Below are positions 8,779 to 17,249 of a stretch of DNA of 45,025 nt, one piece after another. Source of the DNA: Paenibacillus xylanivorans (GTDB lineage Bacteria > Bacillota > Bacilli > Paenibacillales > Paenibacillaceae); assembly GCF_001280595.1 (NCBI RefSeq), contig NZ_LITU01000053.1, forward strand, positions 270-45,294, in the 5' to 3' direction. The notes beneath the pieces are model-generated. The model searched no databases. It was not told the DNA's origin and saw only the letters and a program-made list of their open reading frames with translations. The translations under genes and the position numbers were made by a program. Within the stretch, counting starts at the first letter, position 1; each line of letters starts with the position of its first letter.

Positions 8779-10125
8779 ATGTATAAACGTTTAAGTTCAG
8801 TTATGTTTCCGATATTTGCAGTTCTGTTGATCGGTGCTCTCGTATGGGGATACCAAGAGAACCAGGAAAAAAATGCAATTCTGATCAAGGCGGAGAATCA
8901 ATATCAGCGTGCTTTTCACGATTTATCATTCCATATGGACAAATTGCACTCGGAGATTGGGAATACACTGGCGGTTCATGCCACGTCCCAAGGGATGCAT
9001 CGCAAAGGTCTGATGAATGTATGGCGACTTACCAGTGAAGCACAGAATGAAATTAACCAATTGCCGCTCACAATGCTGCCATTCAGTGAAACGGAGGAGT
9101 TTCTCTCCCGCATCTCCAACTTTGCTTATCAGGCGTCCATGCGTGATCTGACGAATGAACCTTTAAGTGAAAAGGAAATGGGCAACCTGAAAAAGCTGTA
9201 TGCGAATTCATCCGAGATTACCAAAAATCTGCAGAATGTTCAGCAGAGAGTCATTTCGGACCGTTTGCGCTGGATGGATGCCGAGTCGGCTATGGCAACG
9301 GAAGAGCAAACGATGGATAATACCATCGTCGATGGATTCCGGACGGTCAATAAAAAGGTACAGGAATATCCTGAACTTGACTGGGGTCCTTCAGTCTCCA
9401 GTATTTATGCCAAACGTTCGGTGAAAAAGCTGGATGGCTTACCAATGACCAAAGAGCAGATCCAAAGTAAAGCTGCCAAATTCTCTGATGCCGAACACGG
9501 TAAGATTCAAATACAGGAAAATGGGAAAGGTACAGATTGGGAATCGTACACAGCCACGATTGATCAGTCCAAAGACAGTAAATTGATGATGGACTTCACC
9601 CGTAATGGCGGTCTGCTCATCTCTTACAGCGACACTCGTCCGATTGGGACAAAGAAAGTAACTCGTAAGGATGCCATGTCAAAAGCAGATCAATTCCTTT
9701 CCAACAAGGGTTACAAAGATATGAAGGCGGTCAATTACGATGAGTTTGGCAATCTCGGTAACCTGACCTATGTGCGCAAACAAGGAGATACATTGATTTA
9801 TCCAGAAAAAATGTCTGTTCGAGTTGGCCTTGATAACGGGGATGTTACCGGCTTCCAGGCAAGTGACTTTGTATATGAGCATCAGAAGAAACGGGAGATT
9901 CCAAAAGCTGCGCTCACTGTTGAACAGGCCCGCAAAAAGCTGAATCCGGAATTCGAGGAGAGCTATGCTCGTAAGTCACTCATTAAGAATGATTACAGCA
10001 AAGAAGTTCTTTGTTACGAATTCGGCGGACGCATTAACGGTACGAAATATAAAATTTACATCAATGCCGATACAGGTATGGAAGAAGCAGTTGAGGAAAT
10101 CAAACCGGTGAATGAGACCACATAA
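8779..10125 (+). CDS. ypeB: spore germination protein YpeB
   Basis: YpeB is needed for the cortex-lytic enzyme SleB to be placed and kept stable in the spore. The 448-residue product has an N-terminal anchor (about 8-24, MFPIFAVLLIGALVWGY), a long helical region (about 30-200, with SEIGNTL and ISNFAYQAS), and C-terminal repeats of PepSY type (about 215-440, with DAMSKADQFLSNKGY and LTVEQARKKLNPEF). The ribosome binding site AAAGGAG is well placed. sleB is not adjacent, so its partner must be elsewhere. A perfect-stem terminator follows at 10169-10196. Confidence 0.93.
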   Translation: MYKRLSSVMFPIFAVLLIGALVWGYQENQEKNAILIKAENQYQRAFHDLSFHMDKLHSEIGNTLAVHATSQGMHRKGLMNVWRLTSEAQNEINQLPLTMLPFSETEEFLSRISNFAYQASMRDLTNEPLSEKEMGNLKKLYANSSEITKNLQNVQQRVISDRLRWMDAESAMATEEQTMDNTIVDGFRTVNKKVQEYPELDWGPSVSSIYAKRSVKKLDGLPMTKEQIQSKAAKFSDAEHGKIQIQENGKGTDWESYTATIDQSKDSKLMMDFTRNGGLLISYSDTRPIGTKKVTRKDAMSKADQFLSNKGYKDMKAVNYDEFGNLGNLTYVRKQGDTLIYPEKMSVRVGLDNGDVTGFQASDFVYEHQKKREIPKAALTVEQARKKLNPEFEESYARKSLIKNDYSKEVLCYEFGGRINGTKYKIYINADTGMEEAVEEIKPVNETT

Positions 10126-10168
10126 TATCCGGATTCCGGCAGCTTGTTAAAATGCAAATAGATTACGG

Positions 10169-10196
10169 AACAGACCACATGGTGGTCTGTTTTTTG
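10169..10196 (+). terminator. rho-independent terminator after ypeB
   Basis: A perfect 10-bp stem (AACAGACCAC/GTGGTCTGTT) with loop ATG, followed by T5. Confidence 0.95.
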
Positions 10197-10218
10197 TTGT
10201 CCACTATGAGAAAGGTCA

Positions 10219-10227
10219 TGGTATAAT
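10219..10227 (+). promoter_or_regulatory. extended -10 promoter of the PilZ gene
   Basis: TGGTATAAT with no good -35 at 17 nt. The first codon is about 50 nt downstream. Confidence 0.55.
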
Positions 10228-10279
10228 AGTCCTTGTACATACGATGCGAAGATAAAAAGCTAAGGTGGCGGTGAACAGC

Positions 10280-10933
10280 TTGTTTCCCAAAATAAATGAA
10301 GTTCTATACATCCAAATTGCCTCTGCAGATGAAAAAGAGGAAAGCAAAGAATACAAATCACGTATAGCGGATGTGGATGACCATAGTTTCCTGATCGAAG
10401 TTCCGATGCAGCAGGGAAGCAGTAGGTTGAAAAGGTTGTTTTTTGGTGAGGAATTGTCCATTTCTTATATTACGGAAGACGGGGTTCGTCATTATTTCAA
10501 CACTTACGTTACCGGATTTGAAGAAGATGTAGTTCGTCTTGTGCGAATTCGCAAGCCTTTGCCGGATGACATTACCAAAATTCAGCGTCGCAGTTTTCTA
10601 CGTGTTCATGCAAACCTTGAAATGGCCATTCAGGGTGAAGATCTGACCCGAGCTGTGGGCTTGACTGAAGATATTGGCGGCGGGGGATTGTCCATTTATA
10701 GTGAACCCAGTTTTGCTATTGCGGAAGGGCAAAAGTTGAAATGCTGGTTGCTTATCCCCTATCGTAATGCATCGATTGAACATGCGAATTTTGAAGCTGA
10801 AGTGGTACGAATCAAAACACTGGAAACAGGCCGGCTGCTATGCATGTTAAAGTTCGTGCAGATTACGGATTCGGAACGGCAGAAGATCATCAAGTTTTGT
10901 TTTGAACGGCAGTTGGATTATCGAACGAAATAA
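10280..10933 (+). CDS. flagellar brake / PilZ domain protein (YpfA-like)
   Basis: Homologue by position and domain order of B. subtilis YpfA (DgrA/MotI), a c-di-GMP receptor that slows the flagellar motor. It has an N-terminal YcgR-like domain (about 1-90) and a C-terminal PilZ domain (about 95-215). The c-di-GMP arginine motif RxxxR is present (RRSFLRV). The second motif, normally [DN]xSxxG, reads DIGGGG (10670-10687), so the serine is replaced by glycine. The start is uncertain: TTG 10280 has AAGGTGG 10 nt upstream and matches the usual family N-terminus; a GTG at 10265 would add five residues. It is followed by ypfB and cmk as in B. subtilis. Confidence 0.85.
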   Translation: MFPKINEVLYIQIASADEKEESKEYKSRIADVDDHSFLIEVPMQQGSSRLKRLFFGEELSISYITEDGVRHYFNTYVTGFEEDVVRLVRIRKPLPDDITKIQRRSFLRVHANLEMAIQGEDLTRAVGLTEDIGGGGLSIYSEPSFAIAEGQKLKCWLLIPYRNASIEHANFEAEVVRIKTLETGRLLCMLKFVQITDSERQKIIKFCFERQLDYRTK

Positions 10934-11002
10934 AAATGATGATTGTCTGGGATGAAAAGGGACAGCGGTGGGTACTGTAATGGAAAAACGGAGGTTCAGG
11001 TT

Positions 11003-11215
11003 GTGAACAATCGCCATTCATCCCGCAGATACGAGCGCCTATATTATGTTTTATCCAAGCGGATGGAAAGAAGGGCTCTGATACTGATCACATCCCTTCT
11101 CATTCTGCTTGTGATATATCAATTATTACTTCTTGTGCCTGATATGAAAAGGAATATGACCTCCATTGATCGTCTGGAAGGAACCCCAATTCAGATGCAA
11201 ACGCTACACGAATAA
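11003..11215 (+). CDS. ypfB: YpfB-like small membrane protein (DUF5359)
   Basis: A 70-residue protein with a basic N-terminus (NNRHSSRRYERLYY), one hydrophobic helix (about 26-44, ALILITSLLILLVIYQLLLL) and a short polar tail. The GTG at 11003 has GGAGGT 8 nt upstream; a 20-codon extension lacks one. Its place between the PilZ gene and cmk matches B. subtilis ypfB. Function unknown. Confidence 0.75.
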   Translation: MNNRHSSRRYERLYYVLSKRMERRALILITSLLILLVIYQLLLLVPDMKRNMTSIDRLEGTPIQMQTLHE

Positions 11216-11237
11216 TAGCATCACTGATTTGTCTGTT

Positions 11238-11267
11238 TTTGCATCCATGTGTATAGTGTGGTATAAT
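11238..11267 (+). promoter_or_regulatory. cmk promoter
   Basis: TTTGCA (11238-11243), 18-nt spacer, TATAAT (11262-11267) with TG one base before it (extended -10). Confidence 0.6.
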
Positions 11268-11277
11268 TTTGACGATG

Positions 11278-11297
11278 CAGGCAATGCCTGTTTTTTT
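11278..11297 (+). terminator. short hairpin with T7 at the very 5' end of the cmk transcript
   Basis: CAGGC (11278-11282), loop AAT, GCCTG (11286-11290), then seven T. It looks like a terminator but begins only a few bases after the predicted transcription start (about 11274). It may end read-through from ypfB or act as a 5' leader structure. Confidence 0.5.
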
Positions 11298-11330
11298 ATT
11301 GAGGCTTATCGTTTGAGGAGGAATGCCCCG

Positions 11331-12035
11331 TTGGCAAGCCAGAACACATCAGAGAACGGGAAGATGAACGTTGCAATTGACGGACCTGCCGGTGCCGGGA
11401 AAAGCACGGTGGCCCGATTGGTTGCAGAGTCGCTTGCGTATATATACGTCGATACTGGCGCAATGTACCGTGCGGTAACCTTGCATATGCTTCGGAAAGG
11501 AATTTCACCGGAAGATGTGCCAGAGGTGCTTCAGGAAACCCAAAAGCTGGTCATTGATTTACAACCGGATCCCGACGGACAGAAAGTGTTCTGTAATGGG
11601 GAAGATGTAACCTCGGAAATCCGCTCCCGTGAAGTGACGGGAATCGTGTCCCGATATGCGCAAATCGAGGGGCTGCGTACGCAATTGGTGGATACACAGC
11701 GGCAAATGGCTTTGCGCAAGGGCGTCGTCATGGATGGACGCGATATCGGAACGACAGTATTGCCCGACGCGGAAGTGAAAATCTTCATGACTGCCAGTGT
11801 GGAAGAGCGTGCACTTCGCCGCTTCAAAGAACTGGACCCCTCAGAAGGACTGACGTTGCAGCAACTTGAGCGAGACATTGCCACCCGTGACAAATTGGAT
11901 GAAAGTCGGGAAATATCCCCGCTTCGTTGTGCTGAGGACGCTACTGTACTCGATACAACCAAGATGAGTATCCATGAAGTGGTTGACAAAATCGTGTCTT
12001 ATTGCACAATGGTCAGAGGAGAGATCGGTCTATGA
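11331..12035 (+). CDS. cmk: cytidylate kinase
   Basis: Phosphorylates CMP and dCMP with ATP in pyrimidine nucleotide recycling. The 234-residue product has the P-loop GPAGAGKST (about 18-26), the DTGAMYRA segment (CMP site), MDGRDIGT with the conserved Arg-Asp, and the lid region RRFKEL. The TTG at 11331 is chosen: AGGAGG lies 9-10 nt upstream. An internal ATG at 11364 would give the classical short N-terminus (MNVAIDGP) but has only a poor site. The gene overlaps plsC by ATGA. Order ypfB-cmk as in B. subtilis. Confidence 0.93.
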   Translation: MASQNTSENGKMNVAIDGPAGAGKSTVARLVAESLAYIYVDTGAMYRAVTLHMLRKGISPEDVPEVLQETQKLVIDLQPDPDGQKVFCNGEDVTSEIRSREVTGIVSRYAQIEGLRTQLVDTQRQMALRKGVVMDGRDIGTTVLPDAEVKIFMTASVEERALRRFKELDPSEGLTLQQLERDIATRDKLDESREISPLRCAEDATVLDTTKMSIHEVVDKIVSYCTMVRGEIGL

Positions 12036-12619
12036 TTTACACATTTTGCAGCACATTACTGCGGATCATTTACACCATTCTTTTCCGCCTGGAGGCAGTT
12101 GGACGGGAGAACATCCCGAAAGAAGGCGGCGTACTTTTATGTTCCAATCATATCAGTAACTTTGATCCTCCAACGGTAGGTATTAAGATTCGTCGTCAGG
12201 TGCGTTTCATGGCCAAGAGCGAATTGTTTGATATTCCGGTCTTTGGCCGAATTATCAAAGCCGTAGGCGCTTTCCCGGTTAAACGTGGAGGCGTCAGCAA
12301 GGAATCCATCAAGACCTCACTCAACATTTTGCGTGATGGTGAAGTGCTTGGCATTTTCCCTTCGGGAAGCCGTCACAATGATGGAGGCATCGGCAAAAAA
12401 GGGGCAGCGAGCTTCGCTCTCCGAAGTGGTGCTACAGTTATTCCTACTGCTATTATTGGTAACTACAAGGTTTTTCGTAAGATGAAGGTGATCTATGGAG
12501 CACCGGTGAATTTGGACGAGTTCAAGGAAGATCCATCCGGCGATGCGCTGGAGAGAGCGACGGAGAAGATTATGTCCAAGATTAATGAAATGGTGCAAAC
12601 AGGCGTGCCAAGCAAATAA
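12032..12619 (+). CDS. plsC: 1-acyl-sn-glycerol-3-phosphate acyltransferase family protein
   Basis: Family role: transfers an acyl group to lysophosphatidic acid to make phosphatidic acid at the inner membrane face. 195 residues. Block I NHISNFD (His40, Asp45), block II GAFPVKRG and block IV VIPTAIIG are good. Block III, normally FPEGTR, reads FPSGSR (109-114), so the usual glutamate is serine. The ATG at 12032 overlaps the cmk stop and has AGAGGAGA upstream. With plsY and gpsA nearby it completes a phospholipid set (GpsA makes G3P, PlsY adds the first acyl, PlsC the second). The changed block III leaves some doubt about the acceptor. Confidence 0.88.
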   Translation: MIYTFCSTLLRIIYTILFRLEAVGRENIPKEGGVLLCSNHISNFDPPTVGIKIRRQVRFMAKSELFDIPVFGRIIKAVGAFPVKRGGVSKESIKTSLNILRDGEVLGIFPSGSRHNDGGIGKKGAASFALRSGATVIPTAIIGNYKVFRKMKVIYGAPVNLDEFKEDPSGDALERATEKIMSKINEMVQTGVPSK

Positions 12620-12724
12620 CGGCTTCGTCTACAGCTGAGTGCATGTTTCCATATTTTTGAGGGAAGCTAAAGATGTTCATTCAGCGATGAAAGTGTTTTG
12701 AACTCTGCTACAGGCAGGTTTGAA

Positions 12725-12730
12725 TATAAT
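12725..12730 (+). promoter_or_regulatory. possible -10 of the S1-domain gene
   Basis: TATAAT, 31 nt before the ATG. The nearest -35-like hexamer, TTGAAC at 12698, is 21 nt away, longer than usual. Confidence 0.35.
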
Positions 12731-12760
12731 GGGGTTTTTGAATTGAGGAGGGTATTTGAC

Positions 12761-13975
12761 ATGTCGGAAGAAATGAAAAATCAAGAAGCAACCCAAGATG
12801 AGTTGGATCAATTCGTTTCCTTGAAAAAAGGAGATACCGTAAAAGGAACCATCGTCAAATTGGAAGATAACCAAGCCTATGTGAGCATTGGATATAAATA
12901 TGACGGTGTAATTCCAATTCGTGAACTGTCTTCTCTACACGTAGACAGCGCGTCTGATGCAGTTGAAGTTGGACAAGAAGTTGAAGCTAAAGTACTTAGC
13001 ATCGACGACGAGAAAGAAAAACTAGTTTTGTCCAAACGTGCAATCGACAGCGAAAACGCTTGGGATCAATTGCAAAAGCATTTTGAAGACCAAGACGTAT
13101 TCGAAGTTGTTGTAGCTGACGTTGTTAAAGGCGGTCTGGTAGCAGACGTGGGTGTACGCGGATTTATCCCGGCTTCCATGGTAGAGCGCCATTTCGTTGA
13201 AGATTTCAGCGATTACAAAGGACGCACATTGCGTGTTAAAGTGAAAGAGATCGATCGTGAGAACAACAAAGTGATCCTTTCCCAAAAAGACGTACTTGAG
13301 CAAGAATTCGAAGCAAACAAAGTTAGCGTTATGGCTGGTTTGCAAGAAGGCCAAGTGATCGAAGGTACGGTACAACGTTTGACTCAATTCGGTGCTTTCG
13401 TTGATGTAGGCGGAGTAGACGGATTGGTTCACGTATCCGAGCTGGCTTGGACACACGTTGACAAACCATCGGACGTTCTGTCTGAAGGCGATAAAGTAAA
13501 CGTAAAAGTGCTGAAAGTTGATCCTGAAAAAGGCAAAATCAGCCTGAGCATGAAAGCTGTTCAACCAGGTCCTTGGGAAACAGCTGGCGACAAATTCAAC
13601 TCTAGCGATATCGTAACAGGTGTTGTAAAACGTCTGGTTGACTTCGGTGCTTTTGTTGAAATCGCTCCTGGTGTTGAGGGACTTGTGCATATCTCGCAAA
13701 TCTCCCACAAACATATCGGCACTCCACACGAAGTGTTGAAAGAAGGACAAGAAGTTCAAGTTAAAATCTTGGACATGAACCCTTCTGAGCAACGTGTAAG
13801 CCTGAGCATCAAGGAAACTGAAGAAGCTCCTGCTCAAGCACCAAAATCAGAAAGACCAGCAAGAAACAATGCTCCACGTGAAGAAATCAACAACCCGAAC
13901 GTTTCCTTGAGCAATCAAGGTCTGAGCATCACGCTCGGCGAGCGCTTCGGTGACAAACTCAGCAAATTCAAATAA
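12761..13975 (+). CDS. S1 RNA-binding domain protein (ribosomal S1 homologue, YpfD)
   Basis: 404 residues with four consecutive S1 OB-fold domains: about 22-93 (GDTVKGTIVKLED), 105-175, 188-261 (GQVIEGTVQRLTQFGAFVDVGG) and 275-347 (DIVTGVVKRLVDFGAFVEIAPG). A disordered tail follows (PAQAPKSERPARNN). Gram-negative S1 has six domains; the Firmicute form has four and is not firmly ribosome-bound, so a role in RNA binding or translation is family-level inference. ATG 12761 has GAGGAGGG upstream. Codon use is strongly biased (GTT, AAA, GAA), as in highly expressed genes. Position after cmk-plsC matches B. subtilis ypfD. Confidence 0.92.
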   Translation: MSEEMKNQEATQDELDQFVSLKKGDTVKGTIVKLEDNQAYVSIGYKYDGVIPIRELSSLHVDSASDAVEVGQEVEAKVLSIDDEKEKLVLSKRAIDSENAWDQLQKHFEDQDVFEVVVADVVKGGLVADVGVRGFIPASMVERHFVEDFSDYKGRTLRVKVKEIDRENNKVILSQKDVLEQEFEANKVSVMAGLQEGQVIEGTVQRLTQFGAFVDVGGVDGLVHVSELAWTHVDKPSDVLSEGDKVNVKVLKVDPEKGKISLSMKAVQPGPWETAGDKFNSSDIVTGVVKRLVDFGAFVEIAPGVEGLVHISQISHKHIGTPHEVLKEGQEVQVKILDMNPSEQRVSLSIKETEEAPAQAPKSERPARNNAPREEINNPNVSLSNQGLSITLGERFGDKLSKFK

Positions 13976-14034
13976 GTTATACATGCATGGTTCTTAGTTA
14001 TATACTGCATATTTTGCTGAACAATAAAAGCAAG

Positions 14035-14062
14035 ATCGGCGAGCCCCAGCGGGTTCGCCGAT
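14035..14062 (+). terminator. terminator after the S1-domain gene
   Basis: A 12-bp stem ATCGGCGAGCCC/GGGTTCGCCGAT with a G-T wobble and loop CAGC, followed by a weak T-rich tail (TGTTGTTATTG). Confidence 0.8.
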
Positions 14063-14115
14063 TGTTGTTATTGCGAGTATAACGGCATGAAACGTTAGCC
14101 AAGACAGGTGTTTTT

Positions 14116-14124
14116 TGCTATGAT
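14116..14124 (+). promoter_or_regulatory. extended -10 promoter of der
   Basis: TGCTATGAT; the hexamer 18 nt upstream (TTAGCC) is a poor -35. It lies 36 nt before the der ATG. Confidence 0.5.
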
Positions 14125-14159
14125 GAGTATCGTAAGTATGGACAGGAGGAGTGGAATGT

Positions 14160-15482
14160 ATGGCAAGACCCGTTGTGGCAATTGTCGGGCGACCAAATGT
14201 GGGCAAATCCACCATTTTTAATCGGATCATCGGCGACAGATTGGCCATTGTGGAAGACAAACCGGGCATTACCCGTGACCGTATCTACGGAATCGGCGAA
14301 TGGAACGGTAAACCATTTAGCATAATCGATACAGGTGGTATCGAAATCGACGGCGAGGACGTCATTTTAAAATCTATCCGGATGCAGGCAGAGCTCGCCA
14401 TTGAAGAAGCGGATGTTATTGTATTCATGTGTGATGCAAAAGCAGGGATTACGCAATCTGATGAAGAAGTCGCAGAGATGTTGTACCGCTCAGGCAAGCC
14501 TATCGTTGTAGCCGTTAACAAAGTGGATAATATCGGGCGCAGTGAGCTCATTTATGAGTTTTATGGATTTGGATTTGGTGATCCAATCGGAGTTTCGGGA
14601 AGTCATGGTACAGGTGTAGGAGATCTGCTTGATGCCATCGTAGAGAAATTGCCTGAACTTGAGGAAGAGACTTACGATGACGATGTCATTCGTGTAGCTC
14701 TGATCGGACGTCCCAACGTAGGTAAATCTTCATTGGTGAACGCTATTTTGGGCGAAGAACGTGTTATTGTCAGTGATGTTGCTGGAACGACACGGGACGC
14801 TATTGATACACCATTTGAAAAAGACGGCCAGCGCTATGTGTTGATTGATACAGCAGGTATGCGTAAACGTGGAAAAGTCTATGAAACCACGGAAAAATAC
14901 AGCGTAATGCGTGCGATGCGTGCCATTGAGCGTGCAGATGTTGTTCTGATTGTTATTAATGGCGAAGAAGGCATTATTGAGCAGGACAAGCATATTGCGG
15001 GTTATGCATTCGAAGCAGGCAAAGCCTCCCTATTTGTTGTGAACAAATGGGATGTTGTGGAGAAGTCTGATAAAACAATGAATGAGTTTGAGAGAAAAAT
15101 TCGGGACCATTTCCTGTTTATGACTTACGCTCCGGTTGTATTTTTGTCAGCCAAGACAAAACAACGCTTACAAAAATTGTTGCCTGTTGTTCAGCGTGTA
15201 GCACAGCAGCATTCTTTGCGTGTTCAGACGCATCTGCTTAACGATGTCGTGTCTGATGCAGTGGCGATTAATCCGCCACCAACAGATAAAGGGCGCAGAA
15301 TGCGAATCAACTATGTGACGCAGGTTGCAGTTAAACCTCCGACCATGGTTATTTTTGTGAACGATCCGGAATTGATGCACTTTTCTTATGAACGTTACCT
15401 GGAGAATAAGATTCGGGCAGCGTTTGATTTTGAAGGGACACCAATTCGCATATTTACTCGGAGGAAGTCCGACGAAGGTTAG
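14160..15482 (+). CDS. der: ribosome biogenesis GTPase Der (EngA)
   Basis: An essential GTPase for 50S subunit assembly. 440 residues with two tandem G domains and a C-terminal KH-like domain. First G domain: GRPNVGKST (about 10-18), DTGGI, NKVD. Second: GRPNVGKSS (about 182-190), DTAGM, NKWD. The KH-like end covers about 350-440 ([18 protein letters not shown]). ATG 14160 is preferred over GTG 14151 because AGGAGG ends at 14149. It is followed by plsY and gpsA. Confidence 0.97.
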   Translation: MARPVVAIVGRPNVGKSTIFNRIIGDRLAIVEDKPGITRDRIYGIGEWNGKPFSIIDTGGIEIDGEDVILKSIRMQAELAIEEADVIVFMCDAKAGITQSDEEVAEMLYRSGKPIVVAVNKVDNIGRSELIYEFYGFGFGDPIGVSGSHGTGVGDLLDAIVEKLPELEEETYDDDVIRVALIGRPNVGKSSLVNAILGEERVIVSDVAGTTRDAIDTPFEKDGQRYVLIDTAGMRKRGKVYETTEKYSVMRAMRAIERADVVLIVINGEEGIIEQDKHIAGYAFEAGKASLFVVNKWDVVEKSDKTMNEFERKIRDHFLFMTYAPVVFLSAKTKQRLQKLLPVVQRVAQQHSLRVQTHLLNDVVSDAVAINPPPTDKGRRMRINYVTQVAVKPPTMVIFVNDPELMHFSYERYLENKIRAAFDFEGTPIRIFTRRKSDEG

Positions 15483-15493
15483 GGGAGAAGTTT

Positions 15494-16117
15494 GTGATTT
15501 TACAAATCGCAGCGATTGTACTGAGTTATCTGCTCGGTTCAATCAGCTTTAGTGTCCTCCTTGCAAAAGCACTACGGGGGATCGATATCCGTCAACACGG
15601 AAGTGGAAATGCAGGAGCTACCAATACATTGCGGATATTGGGTAAGGGACCGGCAATTCTGGTACTGCTGCTGGATGTACTCAAAGGTATTGCGGCCGTT
15701 TGGGTTGGGATTTGGTTAAGCAACGGTTCCGATTGGATTCCTGCACTTAGTGGTATAGCGGCTATTGCAGGACATAACTGGCCTTTGTACTTCCGTTTCC
15801 GTGGAGGAAAAGGAATCGCGACAGCGATTGGTGTGCTCGTGACTCTTGCGCTTATTCCTGCGCTATGCGCCGGGGTATTCGCCATCCTGTCCATCGTATT
15901 GACACGATATGTTTCACTGGGTTCCCTTATTTTTGTAGCTTTGACACCGCTCTTCATCCTAGTGTTACCCGGATATTCAATGAGTATCTTCTGGGGAAGT
16001 CTGATTATTTGTCTGTTTGCGTTCTGGAGACATCGTACCAATATTGCGAAGCTCGCCAAAGGACAGGAAAATAAATTGGGATCGAAAAACCCTGGAGGGG
16101 GAAAACGCGTTGTCTAA
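15494..16117 (+). CDS. plsY: acyl-phosphate:glycerol-3-phosphate acyltransferase PlsY
   Basis: An integral membrane enzyme that puts the first acyl chain on glycerol-3-phosphate using acyl-phosphate. 207 residues and several membrane helices. Family motifs: SGNAGATNTLR (motif 1, about 37-47), FRGGKGIATAIG (motif 2, about 104-115) and FWRHRTNIAKLAKGQE (motif 3, near 176-191). GTG start with GGGGAG about 7 nt upstream. Its end overlaps the start of gpsA by 8 nt, so the G3P producer and consumer are coupled. Confidence 0.96.
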   Translation: MILQIAAIVLSYLLGSISFSVLLAKALRGIDIRQHGSGNAGATNTLRILGKGPAILVLLLDVLKGIAAVWVGIWLSNGSDWIPALSGIAAIAGHNWPLYFRFRGGKGIATAIGVLVTLALIPALCAGVFAILSIVLTRYVSLGSLIFVALTPLFILVLPGYSMSIFWGSLIICLFAFWRHRTNIAKLAKGQENKLGSKNPGGGKRVV

Positions 16118-17150
16118 AAAAGTTGCTGTTCTGGTTGCGGGCAGTTGGGGTACTGCACTCGCCAGTGTATTGGCTGCCAACCAGCTGGATGTGATCATGT
16201 GGACACGTGGTGAAGACCAGGCCACAGAGATCAATAATAAACATACCAACCAACGATTCCTTCCCGATGCTGAGCTGTCGCCTCGTATTCAGGCAACAAC
16301 GGATATGGCAAAGGCAGTTGAAGGGGCTTCGGCTGTGTTAATTGTTGCTCCTTCATCGGCGATGCGTTCGGTTGCTCATCAGCTTAAGGCCCATTACAAA
16401 CCGGAAATGTTAATCATTCATGCAACCAAGGGGTTTGAGACAGAAAGCCTGAACCGCATGTCCACGGTCATTTCGGAAGAACTTGAATGTGAAGAAGGAC
16501 GTGTCGTTGTACTTTCTGGTCCAAGCCATGCGGAAGAAGTAGTTAAGCGTTGCCCAACAACGGTTGTTGTGGCATCCCTGGACAAAGCTTCTGCCGAGGC
16601 AGCCCAAGGTTTATTTATGAATGCTTATTTCCGTGTATACACAAATCGAGATATGATCGGTGTAGAACTGGCGGGAGCGTTCAAAAATATTATCGCGCTG
16701 GGAGCAGGTATGTCAGACGGGCTTAACTTTGGTGACAATGCCAAAGCAGCGTTGCTAACACGCGGGCTGGCCGAGATCACGCGCATCGGTGTGGAGATGG
16801 GAGCGAATCCGCTCACGTTCTCCGGACTTGCAGGGATTGGCGATTTGGTCGTGACCGCGACTAGTCAGCATAGCCGTAACTGGAGAGCCGGTTCCTTGCT
16901 GGGCAAAGGACAGAAGCTGGACGATGTTTTGAATTCCATGGGCATGGTTGTGGAAGGCATTCGGACCACACAGGCCGCCCACTTTATTTCTCAGAAATAC
17001 GGTGTGCAGATGCCGATTGCAGATCAGCTTTATCACGTTCTTTTTCAAGAGAGACAGCCGCGCGATGCGGTTGAAGCTTTGATGGGACGAGATCCCAAGA
17101 CCGAAATGGAAGTCATGACGCTTGAAACCTGGGAGCAGTGGCATTCCTGA
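16110..17150 (+). CDS. gpsA: glycerol-3-phosphate dehydrogenase [NAD(P)+]
   Basis: Reduces dihydroxyacetone phosphate to sn-glycerol-3-phosphate for phospholipids. 347 residues. TTG start at 16110 with GGAGGGGG 8 nt upstream; the frame is open further up but lacks a site. Conserved residues: HATKGFE (Lys107), SGPSHAEEV, and Lys192 in GAFKNI. The dinucleotide loop at the N-terminus, normally GAGSWG, reads VAGSWG: Val9 replaces the first glycine (codon GTT at 16134-16136). The rest of the protein is normal in length and motif content, so it is probably active. Confidence 0.95.
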   Translation: MSKKVAVLVAGSWGTALASVLAANQLDVIMWTRGEDQATEINNKHTNQRFLPDAELSPRIQATTDMAKAVEGASAVLIVAPSSAMRSVAHQLKAHYKPEMLIIHATKGFETESLNRMSTVISEELECEEGRVVVLSGPSHAEEVVKRCPTTVVVASLDKASAEAAQGLFMNAYFRVYTNRDMIGVELAGAFKNIIALGAGMSDGLNFGDNAKAALLTRGLAEITRIGVEMGANPLTFSGLAGIGDLVVTATSQHSRNWRAGSLLGKGQKLDDVLNSMGMVVEGIRTTQAAHFISQKYGVQMPIADQLYHVLFQERQPRDAVEALMGRDPKTEMEVMTLETWEQWHS

Positions 17151-17189
17151 TGGTAGCGTAGGCAGCTTTCCCGAAATGAGAAGCTTATT

Positions 17190-17218
17190 CACCTTTTTTG
17201 CGGTGCACTCATACTATA
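17190..17218 (+). promoter_or_regulatory. sigma-K-type promoter of spoVIF
   Basis: CACC (17190-17193), 16 nt, then CATACTATA (17210-17218). This fits the Bacillus sigma-K consensus mACm-N16-CATAnnnTA exactly, and a late mother-cell sporulation gene follows 31 nt downstream. Confidence 0.65.
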
Positions 17219-17249
17219 CACATGAGTATTGCCGGAGGAGGGGAGACGA

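Noticed and set aside
13022..13837. Minus-strand 271-residue ORF opposite the S1-domain gene
   Set aside because: Shadow of a highly biased gene; Phe/Asn/His-rich and without a ribosome site.
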